A DNA stretch of 21,310 nucleotides from positions 1 to 21,310 of the forward strand of contig JAEZIH010000081.1 of assembly GCA_023416055.1 (NCBI GenBank), in the 5' to 3' direction. Below, piece by piece: positions 14,145 to 21,310 of this stretch (positions are counted from its first letter, which is position 1; each line of letters begins with the position of its first letter). Both the position numbers and the translations under genes were made by a program. The DNA is from Pseudomonadota bacterium (GTDB lineage Bacteria > Pseudomonadota > Alphaproteobacteria > Caulobacterales > Caulobacteraceae). The notes below the pieces were generated by a model. The model had not been told where the DNA came from, made no database searches, and saw only the letters and a program-made list of their open reading frames with translations.

Positions 14145-14192
14145 GGCGGCGCCGTCACAGAAACGCGAGCGAATCAGGGGGTTTGCGGAACG

Positions 14193-14363
14193 TCATTCGC
14201 TCTCGCCGCCGTACGGCCGCGAGTCGCCTTCGCCGCCTCCGCCAGGTTCCGGGGGCGGAACCTCATCGGGCGTGCCGGCGGGATCGATGTCGGGCTCGGG
14301 CAGGTCCGGTGGCGGGATGTCGGGCTGCGGCGTGCCGGGCGGAGTGGGTTCGATATAGGTCAT
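14193..14363 (-). CDS. Small proline-rich acidic protein, unknown function
   Basis: A 56-residue protein from the ATG at 14363, which has a good AGGGAGA ribosome binding site. About one third of the residues are proline and the chain is strongly acidic, built from imperfect units of the form PDIPPPDLPEPDIDP, and it ends in a Gly/Glu/Ser-rich tail. There is no signal peptide, membrane segment or cysteine. It is almost certainly disordered. I do not recognise a characterised family. Its place between a KGG stress protein and a DUF883-like membrane protein, and a possible EcfG-like site upstream, suggest a stress-related role. The composition could also arise from chance open reading in GC-rich DNA, but the ribosome binding site and compact fit argue for a real gene. 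Confidence 0.6.
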   Translation of the reverse strand: MTYIEPTPPGTPQPDIPPPDLPEPDIDPAGTPDEVPPPEPGGGGEGDSRPYGGESE

Positions 14364-14386
14364 GGCGGTCTCCCTGGTCCCGACAG

Positions 14387-14412
14387 AACGCCCCGCGCAC
14401 GGGCCCCGTTTC
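14387..14412 (-). promoter_or_regulatory. Weak EcfG-like site upstream of the proline-rich gene
   Basis: On the minus strand GAAAC (14412-14408), a 17-base spacer and CGTT (14390-14387). The -10 is exact and the -35 has one mismatch from GGAAC. It lies about 25 bases before the start codon. A match this loose can occur by chance. Confidence 0.25.
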
Positions 14413-14499
14413 ATTACCGCCCGGCGCGCGGCTGGATCGCTCGGAACCGGGCGCACGCGGGTGGATTGATCAGCCGGATTTCACCGCAGGAGCGCGCGC

Positions 14500-14784
14500 A
14501 TGACCGACACCCCCATCACCCCGGCTGAGGATATCGACGACGACGTCTCCGTCGAACAGGCCCGTCTGGAGCAGGAAGCGGACGCCATCCTGCTGGACGC
14601 GGAGGATCGCGCCTTCGCCTCGCGCCCGGTGCGCGACGCCGTGCGCGAGGACGCCGTGGCCGCGCGCGAGTGGAGCCGCGCCTGCGCCGAACGCCTGCGC
14701 CGCGCAGTCGAGGACGAACCGATGAAGGCGACCCTCTACGCGCTCGGCGTCGGCCTCCTCATCGGCCTGCTGATCGGCCGCTAG
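14500..14784 (+). CDS. Small C-tail-anchored protein, ElaB/YqjD/DUF883-like
   Basis: A 94-residue protein with an acidic, helical N-terminal part (about 1-72, many Glu, Asp, Ala and Arg) and a single C-terminal membrane helix (KATLYALGVGLLIGLLIGR, about 76-94). The closing glycine-rich GVGLLIGLLIGR is the signature end of the YqjD/ElaB/DUF883 group; E. coli members are inner-membrane proteins of stationary phase that bind ribosomes. The N-terminal half is too divergent for a firm family call. The start at 14500 is supported by GCAGGAG about 8 bases upstream. It is convergent with the hydrolase gene, stop to stop only 3 bases apart. Confidence 0.72.
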   Translation: MTDTPITPAEDIDDDVSVEQARLEQEADAILLDAEDRAFASRPVRDAVREDAVAAREWSRACAERLRRAVEDEPMKATLYALGVGLLIGLLIGR

Positions 14785-14787
14785 GGC

Positions 14788-15489
14788 TCACGACGGCCCC
14801 GACGCGGGGCGGGGGATGGGGGCGCGGCGCATGGCTTCGTCGGAGACGAACGGGTTGCCGCGCCGCTCGGCCCTGAAGGTCGAACTGGGGCCGTGGCCCG
14901 GGACGAAGGTCACGTCGTCGCCCAGCGGCCACAGCTTGGTGGTGATGGCGTGGAGCAGGGCCCCATGGTCGCTGCGCGGAAAGTCGGTGCGTCCGATCGA
15001 CCCCTGAAACAGCACGTCGCCGACCTGGGCGAAGCGGGCGGCCCGGTTGAAGAAGATCACGTGACCCGGAGTGTGGCCGGGACAGTGGTAGACCTCCCAC
15101 TCGGTCTCCCCGAGGGTCAGGCGGTCGCCGTCAGCCAGCCAGCGGGTCGGGGTGAAGGACCGGGCCGTCGGAAGGCCGTACATCTGGCCCTGCGCCGGGA
15201 TGCCGTCGATCCAGAACTGGTCGTCCGGGTGCGGCCCGACGATCTCGACCCCGGTCTTCTCCTGCATCTCGGCCGCGCCGCCGGCGTGGTCGAGGTGGCC
15301 GTGGGTGATCCAGATGGCCTCGAGGGTCAGGCCCTGTTTCGCCACCGCGGCCAGAAGGGCGTCGACGGAGGCCCCCGGATCGATGACGGCGGCCTTGAGC
15401 GTCTTGCGGCACCAGACGAGGGTGCAATTCTGCTGCAGCGGCGTGACCGGGAAGACGGCGACGCCGAGGGGGGGAGGGGAGGTGTCCAT
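14788..15489 (-). CDS. Metallo-beta-lactamase-fold hydrolase, glyoxalase II-like
   Basis: A 233-residue cytoplasmic MBL-fold enzyme. The metal site is complete: THGHLDHAG (His63, His65, Asp67, His68), HCPGHTPGH, the bridging Asp in QVGDVLFQGSIGRTDFP, and the last His in FVPGHGPSST. The start (VFPVTPLQQNCTLVW) and the GSIGRTDFPRSDH block are typical of the YcbL / type II glyoxalase-like group, which hydrolyses thioesters such as S-lactoylglutathione. It lacks the long C-terminal domain of classical GloB. The ATG at 15489 directly follows a purine-rich GGGGGAG, which is an unusually short spacing, so a start slightly downstream is possible. The natural substrate is not known. Confidence 0.9.
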   Translation of the reverse strand: MDTSPPPLGVAVFPVTPLQQNCTLVWCRKTLKAAVIDPGASVDALLAAVAKQGLTLEAIWITHGHLDHAGGAAEMQEKTGVEIVGPHPDDQFWIDGIPAQGQMYGLPTARSFTPTRWLADGDRLTLGETEWEVYHCPGHTPGHVIFFNRAARFAQVGDVLFQGSIGRTDFPRSDHGALLHAITTKLWPLGDDVTFVPGHGPSSTFRAERRGNPFVSDEAMRRAPIPRPASGPS

Positions 15490-15545
15490 CTCCCCCAGAT
15501 AGCGGCTGCCGCGCGCCGCCGGAACCCGATCCCTGCGGGTTCAGA

Positions 15546-15574
15546 TTGACCTTTCGGGCGGTCATCGACATAAG
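15546..15574 (+). promoter_or_regulatory. Candidate promoter for tig with leader hairpin behind it
   Basis: TTGACC (15546-15551), 17-base spacer, CATAAG (15569-15574) resemble a sigma-70 promoter. It would give a leader of about 100 bases before the tig ATG. That leader contains a small GC stem (GCCGCC at 15591-15596 with GGCGGC at 15604-15609) followed by a pyrimidine-rich CCTTCTTGCTTTT, attenuator-like in appearance. Confidence 0.35.
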
Positions 15575-15679
15575 GGCCAGCTTCAAAGGCGCCGCCTCCC
15601 GTGGGCGGCCCTTCTTGCTTTTCCCACACCGCGCGCGTCAGCCCTTTCGACGCCGCCCCAGAGCGTCAGAATTCCGACC

Positions 15680-17023
15680 ATGCAAGTCGTCGAAAAGTCC
15701 TCCGAAGGCCTCAGCCGCGTGATCGCGGTGACCATCCCGGCCGCCGAGCTGAACCAGAAGCTGGACGCCAAGCTGAAGGAAGTCGCGCCGCAGATGAAGC
15801 TGAAGGGCTTCCGTCCCGGCAAGGTGCCGCTGGCGCACGTGAAGAAGACCTTCGGCCGCGACTTGATGGGCGAGATCGTCAACGAGGCGCTGAACACCTC
15901 CAGCCAGAAGGCCCTGGACGACGCCAAGGTGCGTCCGGCCGCCCCGGCCGAGATGAAGCTGGTCTCGGACATGGACAAGGTCATCAAGGGCGAGGACGAC
16001 CTGGCCTATGAGATGTCCCTCGAGGTGATGCCGGAGTTCACTCCGGTCGACGTCAAGAAGCTGGAGCTGAAGCGCCCGACCTACGAGGCGACCGACGCCG
16101 ATCTGGACGAGGCGCTCAAGGAACTGGCCGGCCAGGCCAAGACCTACGAGGACAAGAAGGGCAAGACGGTCAAGGCCGCCGACGGCGACCAGCTGACCAT
16201 CGACTTCGTCGGCAAGATCGACGGCGAAGCCTTCGAAGGCGGTTCCGCCGAGGACGCCCAGCTGGTGATCGGCTCGGGCCGCTTCATCCCCGGCTTCGAA
16301 GAGCAGCTGAAGGGCGTCAAGGTCGGCGAGGAGAAGACCCTCGAGGTGACCTTCCCCGAGGACTACCAGGCCAAGCACCTGGCGGGTAAGGCCGCGACCT
16401 TCGACGTCACCGTCAAGGCCATCAAGGCCGAGGCCGAGGCCACCATTGACGACGAGTTCGCCAAGCGCATCGGCCTCGAGTCGCTGGACAAGCTCAAGGA
16501 GCTGCTCCGCGACAACCTGAACCAGCAGTACAAGGGCGCTGCCCGCTTCAAGCTGAAGCGCGCCCTGCTGGACGAGCTGGACAAGGCCCACGACTTCGAC
16601 CTGCCGCCCAAGATGGTCGAAGCCGAGTTCGACGGCATCTGGTCGCAGGTCCAGGCCGACAAGGAAGCCGGCCGCCTGCCGGAAGAGGACGCCAAGAAGT
16701 CCGAGAAGAAGCTCAAGGAAGAGTACCGCAAGATCGCCGAGCGCCGCGTGCGTCTGGGTCTGGTGCTCGCCGAGATCGGCCGCGCCAACAACGTCCAGGT
16801 CACCGACCAGGAGCTGAACAACGCCATCATGAACGAGGCCCGCAACTATCCGGGCCAGGAGCGCCAGGTGCTGGACTTCTACCGCCAGAACCCGAACGCC
16901 GCCGCCCAGATGCGCGCTCCGATCTACGAGGAGAAGGTCTGCGACCTGATCTTCGACCAGGCCAAGGTCACCGACACCGCGATCACCAAGGAAGAGCTGC
17001 TCAAGGAAGAAGACGAGCTCTGA
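15680..17023 (+). CDS. tig: Trigger factor, ribosome-associated chaperone and prolyl isomerase
   Basis: A 447-residue trigger factor, the first chaperone to meet nascent chains at the ribosome exit. The N-terminal ribosome-binding domain has the L23-docking signature GFRPGKVP (43-50). The FKBP-like isomerase domain occupies about 150-245 (DGDQLTIDFVGKIDGEAFEGG through FPEDYQAKHLAGKAATFDV). The long helical chaperone domain makes up the rest and ends in a Glu/Lys-rich tail. Length is usual for the family. The ATG at 15680 lacks a strong Shine-Dalgarno sequence. Lys-rich, GC3-rich codon use fits high expression. It leads the tig-clpP-clpX region and has a strong terminator of its own, so clpP is transcribed separately. 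Confidence 0.97.
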   Translation: MQVVEKSSEGLSRVIAVTIPAAELNQKLDAKLKEVAPQMKLKGFRPGKVPLAHVKKTFGRDLMGEIVNEALNTSSQKALDDAKVRPAAPAEMKLVSDMDKVIKGEDDLAYEMSLEVMPEFTPVDVKKLELKRPTYEATDADLDEALKELAGQAKTYEDKKGKTVKAADGDQLTIDFVGKIDGEAFEGGSAEDAQLVIGSGRFIPGFEEQLKGVKVGEEKTLEVTFPEDYQAKHLAGKAATFDVTVKAIKAEAEATIDDEFAKRIGLESLDKLKELLRDNLNQQYKGAARFKLKRALLDELDKAHDFDLPPKMVEAEFDGIWSQVQADKEAGRLPEEDAKKSEKKLKEEYRKIAERRVRLGLVLAEIGRANNVQVTDQELNNAIMNEARNYPGQERQVLDFYRQNPNAAAQMRAPIYEEKVCDLIFDQAKVTDTAITKEELLKEEDEL

Positions 17024-17048
17024 TCCGGCGCAAAGGCCCGCTACTCCG

Positions 17049-17080
17049 ACCCCGCCCCGGTTCGCCGGGGCGGGGTTTTT
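17049..17080 (+). terminator. Rho-independent terminator of tig
   Basis: A perfect 12-bp stem (A plus CCCCGCCCCGG against CCGGGGCGGGG plus T) with a TTCG tetraloop, followed by TTTTT. It lies 25 bases after the tig stop and is the strongest terminator in the window. Confidence 0.93.
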
Positions 17081-17180
17081 CATTTCCGGACCAATGCAGG
17101 CGGAGGCTCCACATCGGCTTCGCGCCTCGCGTGTCCGGTGTTAGACTTCGCGCCGGCGGATGACGCCGTGGGAGGTCGGG

Positions 17181-18080
17181 ATGTCCATGATCGCTGCTCT
17201 CTTCGCTGCGGCCCTTCTGCAGCAACCGGCCCAGGCCGATCCGCAGGACCCGCCGCCCGTTGCGCTTGAGGACGTCGTCGTAGAGGCGCGGCGGCTGGAG
17301 GAGCTGACCCGCGAGTTCGTCGACGAGGTGTCGGCCCCGGCGCGGCAGCGTGGGCTGGCGCGCTGGCGCAGCAGCGTCTGCGTCGGCGTCACAGGCATTC
17401 AGCGCGATATCGCGCAGGCCCTGGCGGATCACGTGTCGCGTGTCGCGCTCGACTACGGTCTGCGCCCCGGCGATCCCGGCTGCAGGGCCAACGTCCTGAT
17501 CGTCTTCGCCGAGGACGGCCGCGCCCTGGCCGACGCGATGGTCGAGCGCCGCCGCCAGATCTTCCGCCTGGGTGTGGGCGGGCTGGACCGGGGCAATGTC
17601 GCGCTTGCCGACTTCCGCGAGTCCGACCGCCCGGTCCGCTGGTGGCACGTCAGCATTCCGATCAATGCCGAGACCGGGGACATCGCCATCCGCATGCCCG
17701 GCGACACCGGCCCGAGATTCGTCAGGGGCGAAGGCAGGGTCAATCAGGGCCGGTTGATCCGCGACGATCTGAACAAGGTGATCATCGTCGTCGACGGCGG
17801 GCAGGTCGCCGGCGTCGGCCTGCCGCAGCTGGGCGACTACCTGTCCATGGTGGCGCTGGCCCAGGTCGACCCGCACGCATACACCGCCGGCTTCGCCACC
17901 ATTCTCAACCTCTTCGACGACCCTGACGGCAGTCCCGGTCTGACTGGCTGGGACCGGGCCTATCTGCAGGGCCTGTACGGCAACTGGCCGTGGCGCATCC
18001 GGGCCAGCGACCAGACCTATGAAGTGGTGCGCAGCCTGCGCCGTCAGCGGGCCGAAGACGCCGGGGGCGGCGGGATCTAG
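17181..18080 (+). CDS. Predicted secreted protein of unknown function
   Basis: A 299-residue protein that I cannot assign. MSMIAALFAAALLQQPAQA is a short signal peptide with a likely AQA cleavage near residue 19. The mature part contains DVVVEARRLEELTREFVDEV, two cysteines (SSVCVGVTG and GDPGCRANVLIVF) positioned to form a disulphide, a segment with DRPVRWWHVSIPIN, and near the C-terminus QVAGVGLPQLGDYLSMVALAQVDPHA then a YLQGLYG step. This looks like a compact enzyme-like or substrate-binding periplasmic domain that alphaproteobacteria share, but no catalytic motif stands out. I prefer the ATG at 17181, preceded by GGGAGG, to the ATG at 17160. It sits alone between the tig terminator and clpP, on the same strand. 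Confidence 0.82.
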   Translation: MSMIAALFAAALLQQPAQADPQDPPPVALEDVVVEARRLEELTREFVDEVSAPARQRGLARWRSSVCVGVTGIQRDIAQALADHVSRVALDYGLRPGDPGCRANVLIVFAEDGRALADAMVERRRQIFRLGVGGLDRGNVALADFRESDRPVRWWHVSIPINAETGDIAIRMPGDTGPRFVRGEGRVNQGRLIRDDLNKVIIVVDGGQVAGVGLPQLGDYLSMVALAQVDPHAYTAGFATILNLFDDPDGSPGLTGWDRAYLQGLYGNWPWRIRASDQTYEVVRSLRRQRAEDAGGGGI

Positions 18081-18208
18081 CGTCGGCCTCCGTTCGGAAC
18101 GGCATGGGCGCGGCGCCCGCCTTGCATCCTTGGCCGCGCAACGCGATATCCTGTCCTATGGGCGCGCGACCGATGAGTCGCGGCCGACAGCATCCCGAGA
18201 AGGCCTGA

Positions 18209-18856
18209 ATGCGCGATCCGATCGAACTGATGAACATGAACCTCGTCCCCATGGTGGTGGAGCAGTCCAGCCGGGGCGAGCGGGCCTTCGACATCTTCTC
18301 GCGCCTGCTGCGCGAGCGGATCATCTTCCTGACCGGGCCCTTCGAGGACGGCATGGCGTCGCTGATCTGCGCCCAGCTGCTGTTCCTCGAGTCTGAGAAC
18401 CCGAAGAAGGAAATCTCCATGTACATCAACAGCCCCGGCGGTCAGGTGACCTCGGCGCTGGCGATCTACGACACCATGCAGTACATCCGCTCGCCGGTTT
18501 CGACCGTGTGCATGGGCATGGCCGCCTCGGCCGGCTCGCTGATCCTCGCCGCCGGCGAGGCCGGTCAGCGCGTGGCCCTGCCGAACGCTCGCATCATGGT
18601 GCACCAGCCCTCGGGCGGCTTCCGCGGCCAGGCCTCGGACATCGAGCGCCACGCCGAGGACATCCGCTACACCAAGCGCCGGCTGAACGAGATCTACGTC
18701 CATCACACCGGCCGCACCTATGAAGAGGTCGAGAAGACCCTCGACCGCGACCACTTCATGAGCGCGGAAGAGGCCAAGGCTTGGGGGATCGTCGATCACG
18801 TCTATGACAAGCGCGAGCAGGCGGACTCAGACGGCGTCAAGACGCCCGGCGCCTGA
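18209..18856 (+). CDS. clpP: ATP-dependent Clp protease proteolytic subunit
   Basis: The 215-residue serine peptidase that forms the tetradecameric chamber of ClpXP and ClpAP. The catalytic triad is intact: Ser107 ([10 protein letters not shown]), His132 ([11 protein letters not shown]) and Asp181 (TLDRDHFMS), with the family spacing of 25 and 49 residues. [17 protein letters not shown] forms the oxyanion-hole loop. A short N-terminal extension before [15 protein letters not shown] may be removed as a propeptide. In Caulobacter, ClpXP degrades CtrA and other cell-cycle regulators and is essential. The ATG at 18209 follows GAGAAGG. The partner gene clpX lies downstream but is separated by a small unknown gene and by a cicA-like gene on the opposite strand. 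A strong terminator follows. Confidence 0.97.
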   Translation: MRDPIELMNMNLVPMVVEQSSRGERAFDIFSRLLRERIIFLTGPFEDGMASLICAQLLFLESENPKKEISMYINSPGGQVTSALAIYDTMQYIRSPVSTVCMGMAASAGSLILAAGEAGQRVALPNARIMVHQPSGGFRGQASDIERHAEDIRYTKRRLNEIYVHHTGRTYEEVEKTLDRDHFMSAEEAKAWGIVDHVYDKREQADSDGVKTPGA

Positions 18857-18877
18857 TCGGTCCGATATCGAACGCGG

Positions 18878-18908
18878 AAAGGGCGCGCCCGACGGCGCGC
18901 CCTTTTTT
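18878..18908 (+). terminator. Rho-independent terminator of clpP
   Basis: AAAGGGCGCGCC pairs perfectly with GGCGCGCCCTTT around a CGAC loop and runs into TTTTTT. It lies 22 bases after clpP and only 20 bases before the next start codon. Confidence 0.93.
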
Positions 18909-18927
18909 CTTGTGCTATCAGGCCGCC

Positions 18928-19245
18928 ATGCAGACGCGTGACACCAGCGGGACCGTCGAGGTCGACGGCGACATCTATCACTGGGAGCTGCGGCGACAGC
19001 CGCGCCCGGTCGCGGGCGGCCTGTGGGAGGGCATCGCCGTGAGCCTGCGGCTGCAGGACTTCAAGCGCGAGGCGGTGGTCCAGTTTCCTCCGCCGATGCG
19101 TCCGAACGGACGTCCCGACGTCGAGAAGCAATTCGTCAACGTCGAGCACGTCCGCAACGCCGTGAGGGCGGTGATCGAGGCGGGCTGGAACCCTACCTCG
19201 CGTGGCAAGCCGGTCGCGTTCGATGTCGACGCCGAGGGCCGCTGA
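18928..19245 (+). CDS. Conserved small protein of unknown function
   Basis: A 105-residue soluble protein without leader or membrane segment. It opens with a beta-rich part (GTVEVDGDIYHWELRRQP, LWEGIAVSLRLQDFKREAVVQFP), then FVNVEHVRNAVRAVIEAGWNPTSRGKPVAFDVD at the end. The AGWNPTSRGKP step is a feature I associate with short alphaproteobacterial proteins of unknown role, but I cannot name a family. There is no Shine-Dalgarno before the ATG at 18928, and the clpP terminator ends just 20 bases upstream. A GCTATCA just before the start resembles the Caulobacter -10 element, so the mRNA may be leaderless. It converges with the cicA-like gene, the two stop codons being 3 bases apart. Confidence 0.75.
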   Translation: MQTRDTSGTVEVDGDIYHWELRRQPRPVAGGLWEGIAVSLRLQDFKREAVVQFPPPMRPNGRPDVEKQFVNVEHVRNAVRAVIEAGWNPTSRGKPVAFDVDAEGR

Positions 19246-19248
19246 CGC

Positions 19249-19896
19249 CTACGGCCGTGCGGTGAACACCCGGAACCCCGGCGCGTCGGCGATGGCCAGC
19301 ATCTCGGTGTCGCCGGAGGTGTCGCCATAGGCCGCGGCCAGCCGGACACCGTCCCCGTACGCGGCCCGCAGCCGCGTGACCTTCTCCTCGCCCCGGCAAT
19401 TGGGAGTGGCGAAGGCGCCGGTGACGCGATCCTCGGCGTCAAAGGCCAGATGGGTGCCCAGCAGGGCTTCGGCGCCCAGCCGCCGGGCGAACGGCCCGAC
19501 CGTGGTCTCGGGACTGGCGGTGACGATGACGCGGTGCGCGCCACGTGCGCCCCAGTCGTTCCAGACCTTCAGGGCGTCCGGGCGCATGAAACTGTCCCAA
19601 ATCCGGTCGGCGAAGCGCTCGGCGTCCGCCTCAAGCGTCTCGCGGTCCACACCCCTGAGGAACTCGCGCACCGAGGCGGTCTTGATCCGGCCGCGGTCAC
19701 GGTCGCGCGCGTAGGCGGCCACGGCGGGGGCCATCTTCACCAGGCCCAGGGCCCAGCCGCCGGGACCGGCCCGCCAGCGCAGGAATTCGGTGAAACTGTC
19801 GCGGATCGTCAGGGTGCCGTCGAAATCGAAGGCGACGATGGCCTGATCCTTGCGGGGCGTCTGGCGAAACGGAGCCATGCTTCCCATGTCAGACAT
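19249..19896 (-). CDS. cicA: CicA-like HAD superfamily phosphatase
   Basis: A 215-residue HAD-family (IB, phosphoserine-phosphatase-like) hydrolase. Motif I is FDFDGTLT with nucleophile Asp24 and acid-base Asp26; motif II is VIVTASPET; motifs III/IV are the lysine in RGEEKVTRL and YGDTSGDTEML. In Caulobacter crescentus, the clpP-clpX interval holds cicA, a member of this superfamily whose dosage affects growth and morphology; the position here between clpP and clpX on the opposite strand supports the same identity. Three in-frame ATGs (19896, 19887, 19878) are possible starts and none has a clear ribosome binding site, so the first 6 residues are uncertain. The substrate is not known. It diverges from clpX with about 190 bases between the starts. 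Confidence 0.8.
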   Translation of the reverse strand: MSDMGSMAPFRQTPRKDQAIVAFDFDGTLTIRDSFTEFLRWRAGPGGWALGLVKMAPAVAAYARDRDRGRIKTASVREFLRGVDRETLEADAERFADRIWDSFMRPDALKVWNDWGARGAHRVIVTASPETTVGPFARRLGAEALLGTHLAFDAEDRVTGAFATPNCRGEEKVTRLRAAYGDGVRLAAAYGDTSGDTEMLAIADAPGFRVFTARP

Positions 19897-20025
19897 TCGC
19901 CGCGATCCCCATCAACAGTGAAGTGTTCGCTTCCGCCAACTGCTCCGCTTTCGCGGGGTTGTGGCGGGCGCGGGGATGGGTGATTGTCATTTTTTGAAGA
20001 CCTTTGCGCCCATTATTCGGGAATC

Positions 20026-20044
20026 AACGCGAGGGAAGCGCGTT
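20026..20044. repeat. Short hairpin and CcrM site in the clpX leader
   Basis: AACGCG (20026-20031) pairs with CGCGTT (20039-20044) around a 7-base purine loop, directly after a GAATC (20021-20025), a CcrM-type GANTC methylation site. It lies 42-60 bases before the clpX start. It could be an mRNA leader hairpin or a regulator half-site pair. Confidence 0.35.
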
Positions 20045-20085
20045 TGGCCTCATATCGAGGTCCATCGCGGGAGTGAGAAGGGTCG

Positions 20086-21310
20086 ATGACCAAAGCCGCC
20101 GGCACAGACGCCAAAAGCACCCTGTACTGCTCGTTCTGCGGAAAGAGCCAGCATGAGGTGCGCAAGCTCATCGCCGGGCCGACCGTGTTCATCTGCGATG
20201 AATGCGTCGAGCTCTGCATGGACATCATCCGTGAAGAGCACAAAATCTCGTTCTCCAAGGCCAAGGACGGCGTGCCGTCGCCGAAGGAGATCCGCGAGGT
20301 CCTCGACGACTACGTGATCGGCCAGGCCCACGCCAAGAAGGTGCTCAGCGTCGCCGTTCACAACCACTACAAGCGTCTGAACCACGCGACGAAGAACAAC
20401 GACGTCGAGCTGGCCAAGTCGAACATCATGCTCATCGGGCCGACCGGCTCGGGCAAGACGCTGCTGGCCCAGACGCTGGCGCGCATCATCGACGTGCCCT
20501 TCACCATGGCCGACGCCACGACCCTGACCGAAGCCGGTTACGTCGGCGAGGACGTCGAGAACATCATCCTCAAGCTGCTCCAGGCCTCGGACTACAACGT
20601 CGAGCGGGCCCAGCGCGGCATCGTCTACATCGACGAGATCGACAAGATTTCGCGCAAGTCGGACAACCCGTCGATCACCCGCGACGTCTCGGGCGAGGGC
20701 GTGCAGCAGGCCCTGCTGAAGATCATGGAAGGCACCGTCGCCTCCGTGCCGCCGCAGGGCGGCCGCAAGCATCCGCAGCAGGAGTTCCTGCAGGTCGACA
20801 CCGCCAACATCCTGTTCATCGTCGGCGGGGCCTTCGCCGGCCTCGAGAAGGTCATCTCGGCGCGCGGCGACGGCGTCTCGATCGGCTTCGGGGCCAAGGT
20901 CAAGGAAGTTGACGAGCGCCGCACTGGCGACATCCTCAAGGAGGTCGAGCCGGACGACCTGATGCGCTTCGGCCTGATCCCCGAGTTCATCGGCCGTCTG
21001 CCCGTGCTGGCGACGCTGGAGGACCTCGACGAGGAGGCCCTGGTCAAGATCCTGACCGAGCCCAAGAACGCCCTGGTCAAGCAGTACAAGCGTCTGTTCG
21101 AGATGGAGAACGTCGAGCTGACCTTCACCGACGACGCCCTGTCGGCGGTGGCCCGCAAGGCCATCACCCGCAAGACCGGCGCTCGCGGCCTGCGCTCCAT
21201 TCTGGAAGGCATCCTGCTCGAGACCATGTTCGAGCTGCCGACCTTCGAGGGCGTCGAGGAAGTGGTGGTCAACGCCGAGGTGATCGAGGGCAAGGCCCAG
21301 CCGCTGCTGA
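20086..21310 (+). CDS. clpX: Clp protease ATP-binding subunit ClpX (3' end cut by window)
   Basis: ClpX is the hexameric AAA+ unfoldase that selects substrates and feeds them to ClpP. The first 408 residues are present. The N-terminal zinc-binding domain has four cysteines (Cys15, Cys18, Cys37, Cys40) that dimerise it and bind adaptors. Walker A is GPTGSGKT (118-125) and Walker B has IVYIDEIDK (Asp183, Glu184). The GYVGED pore loop, the IGF loop that docks onto ClpP (near VSIGFGAK), the sensor-I region ILFIVGGAF and the sensor-II region [10 protein letters not shown] are all visible. By family length only about a dozen residues are missing. The ATG at 20086 follows GAGAAGGG. It has its own upstream region of about 190 bases and is not co-transcribed with clpP, as in Caulobacter. 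Confidence 0.97.
   Translation, partial: MTKAAGTDAKSTLYCSFCGKSQHEVRKLIAGPTVFICDECVELCMDIIREEHKISFSKAKDGVPSPKEIREVLDDYVIGQAHAKKVLSVAVHNHYKRLNHATKNNDVELAKSNIMLIGPTGSGKTLLAQTLARIIDVPFTMADATTLTEAGYVGEDVENIILKLLQASDYNVERAQRGIVYIDEIDKISRKSDNPSITRDVSGEGVQQALLKIMEGTVASVPPQGGRKHPQQEFLQVDTANILFIVGGAFAGLEKVISARGDGVSIGFGAKVKEVDERRTGDILKEVEPDDLMRFGLIPEFIGRLPVLATLEDLDEEALVKILTEPKNALVKQYKRLFEMENVELTFTDDALSAVARKAITRKTGARGLRSILEGILLETMFELPTFEGVEEVVVNAEVIEGKAQPLL

Noticed and set aside
14187..14211. GGAAC at 14187 on the plus strand near the proline-rich gene
   Set aside because: No CGTT-like element at 16 or 17 bases and no plus-strand gene close downstream.
14451..14476. GGAAC-N16-GATT before the DUF883-like gene
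   Set aside because: Only two of four -10 bases match the EcfG consensus, too weak to call although the context is tempting.
15638..17083. 481-codon antisense open frame over tig
   Set aside because: Leu/Val/Gly-rich mirror of the Lys/Glu-rich tig codons, and it runs through the tig terminator.
19990..20020. Heat-shock (RpoH) type promoter before clpX: TTTTGAAG ... GCCCATTAT
   Set aside because: Both halves resemble the consensus, but the spacer is only about 9-10 bases where 13-15 are expected.

Overview
The window is GC-rich, compact chromosomal DNA from an alphaproteobacterium, most likely a Caulobacteraceae member (Brevundimonas-like). Three things point there: the order trigger factor ... 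clpP ... cicA-like HAD phosphatase ... clpX; the alphaproteobacterial neighbours cobS, a J-domain protein and bolA; and a general-stress pair made of a NepR-like anti-sigma factor and an EcfG-type sigma factor. I see no prophage, insertion sequence, CRISPR array, tRNA or rRNA, and no gene-free stretch longer than about 200 bases.

Layout. 1-389 (-): 5' part of a cyclophilin. 588-1166 (+): DUF2239 protein. 1241-4086 (-): a secreted unknown, cobS, ohr and a C-terminal J-domain protein, divergent from bolA (4131-4433, +). 4537-6941 (+): a membrane hybrid histidine kinase, then an RcnB-like periplasmic protein ending in a strong terminator. 7006-10902 (+): ATP-dependent DNA ligase, MscS channel, threonine-aldolase-like PLP enzyme and a 51-residue NepR-like protein. 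10899-11468 (-): EcfG-type ECF sigma factor, convergent with nepR so that the two stop codons share one CTAG. 11639-13798 (+): a single-chain EgtB-EgtD fusion for ergothioneine synthesis. 13857-14784: three small proteins (KGG stress protein, proline-rich acidic protein, membrane-tailed DUF883-like protein). 14788-15489 (-): metallo-beta-lactamase-fold hydrolase. 15680-21310: proteostasis region with tig, a secreted unknown, clpP, a small unknown, cicA-like phosphatase on the minus strand, and clpX cut by the window end.

The most interesting part is 10747-14144, which reads as a compact general-stress module. The sigma gene has an exact EcfG/SigT-type promoter (GGAAC-N16-CGTT) in front of it, implying autoregulation. 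Near-consensus versions (GGAAC-N16 followed by CGGTT or GGTT) stand in front of the ergothioneine fusion and the KGG gene. Reading every GGAAC I could find in the window on both strands turned up no other exact match, so the clustering is probably meaningful. The inference is that the general stress response drives antioxidant (ergothioneine) synthesis and small stress proteins here, while the anti-sigma gene is convergent instead of sitting in the usual nepR-ecfG operon. Other oddities are a Met-to-Arg-type substitution next to the kinase phospho-accepting histidine, a cobS whose usual cobT partner is replaced by an overlapping secreted-protein gene, and a shortened loop in the EgtB half of the fusion.
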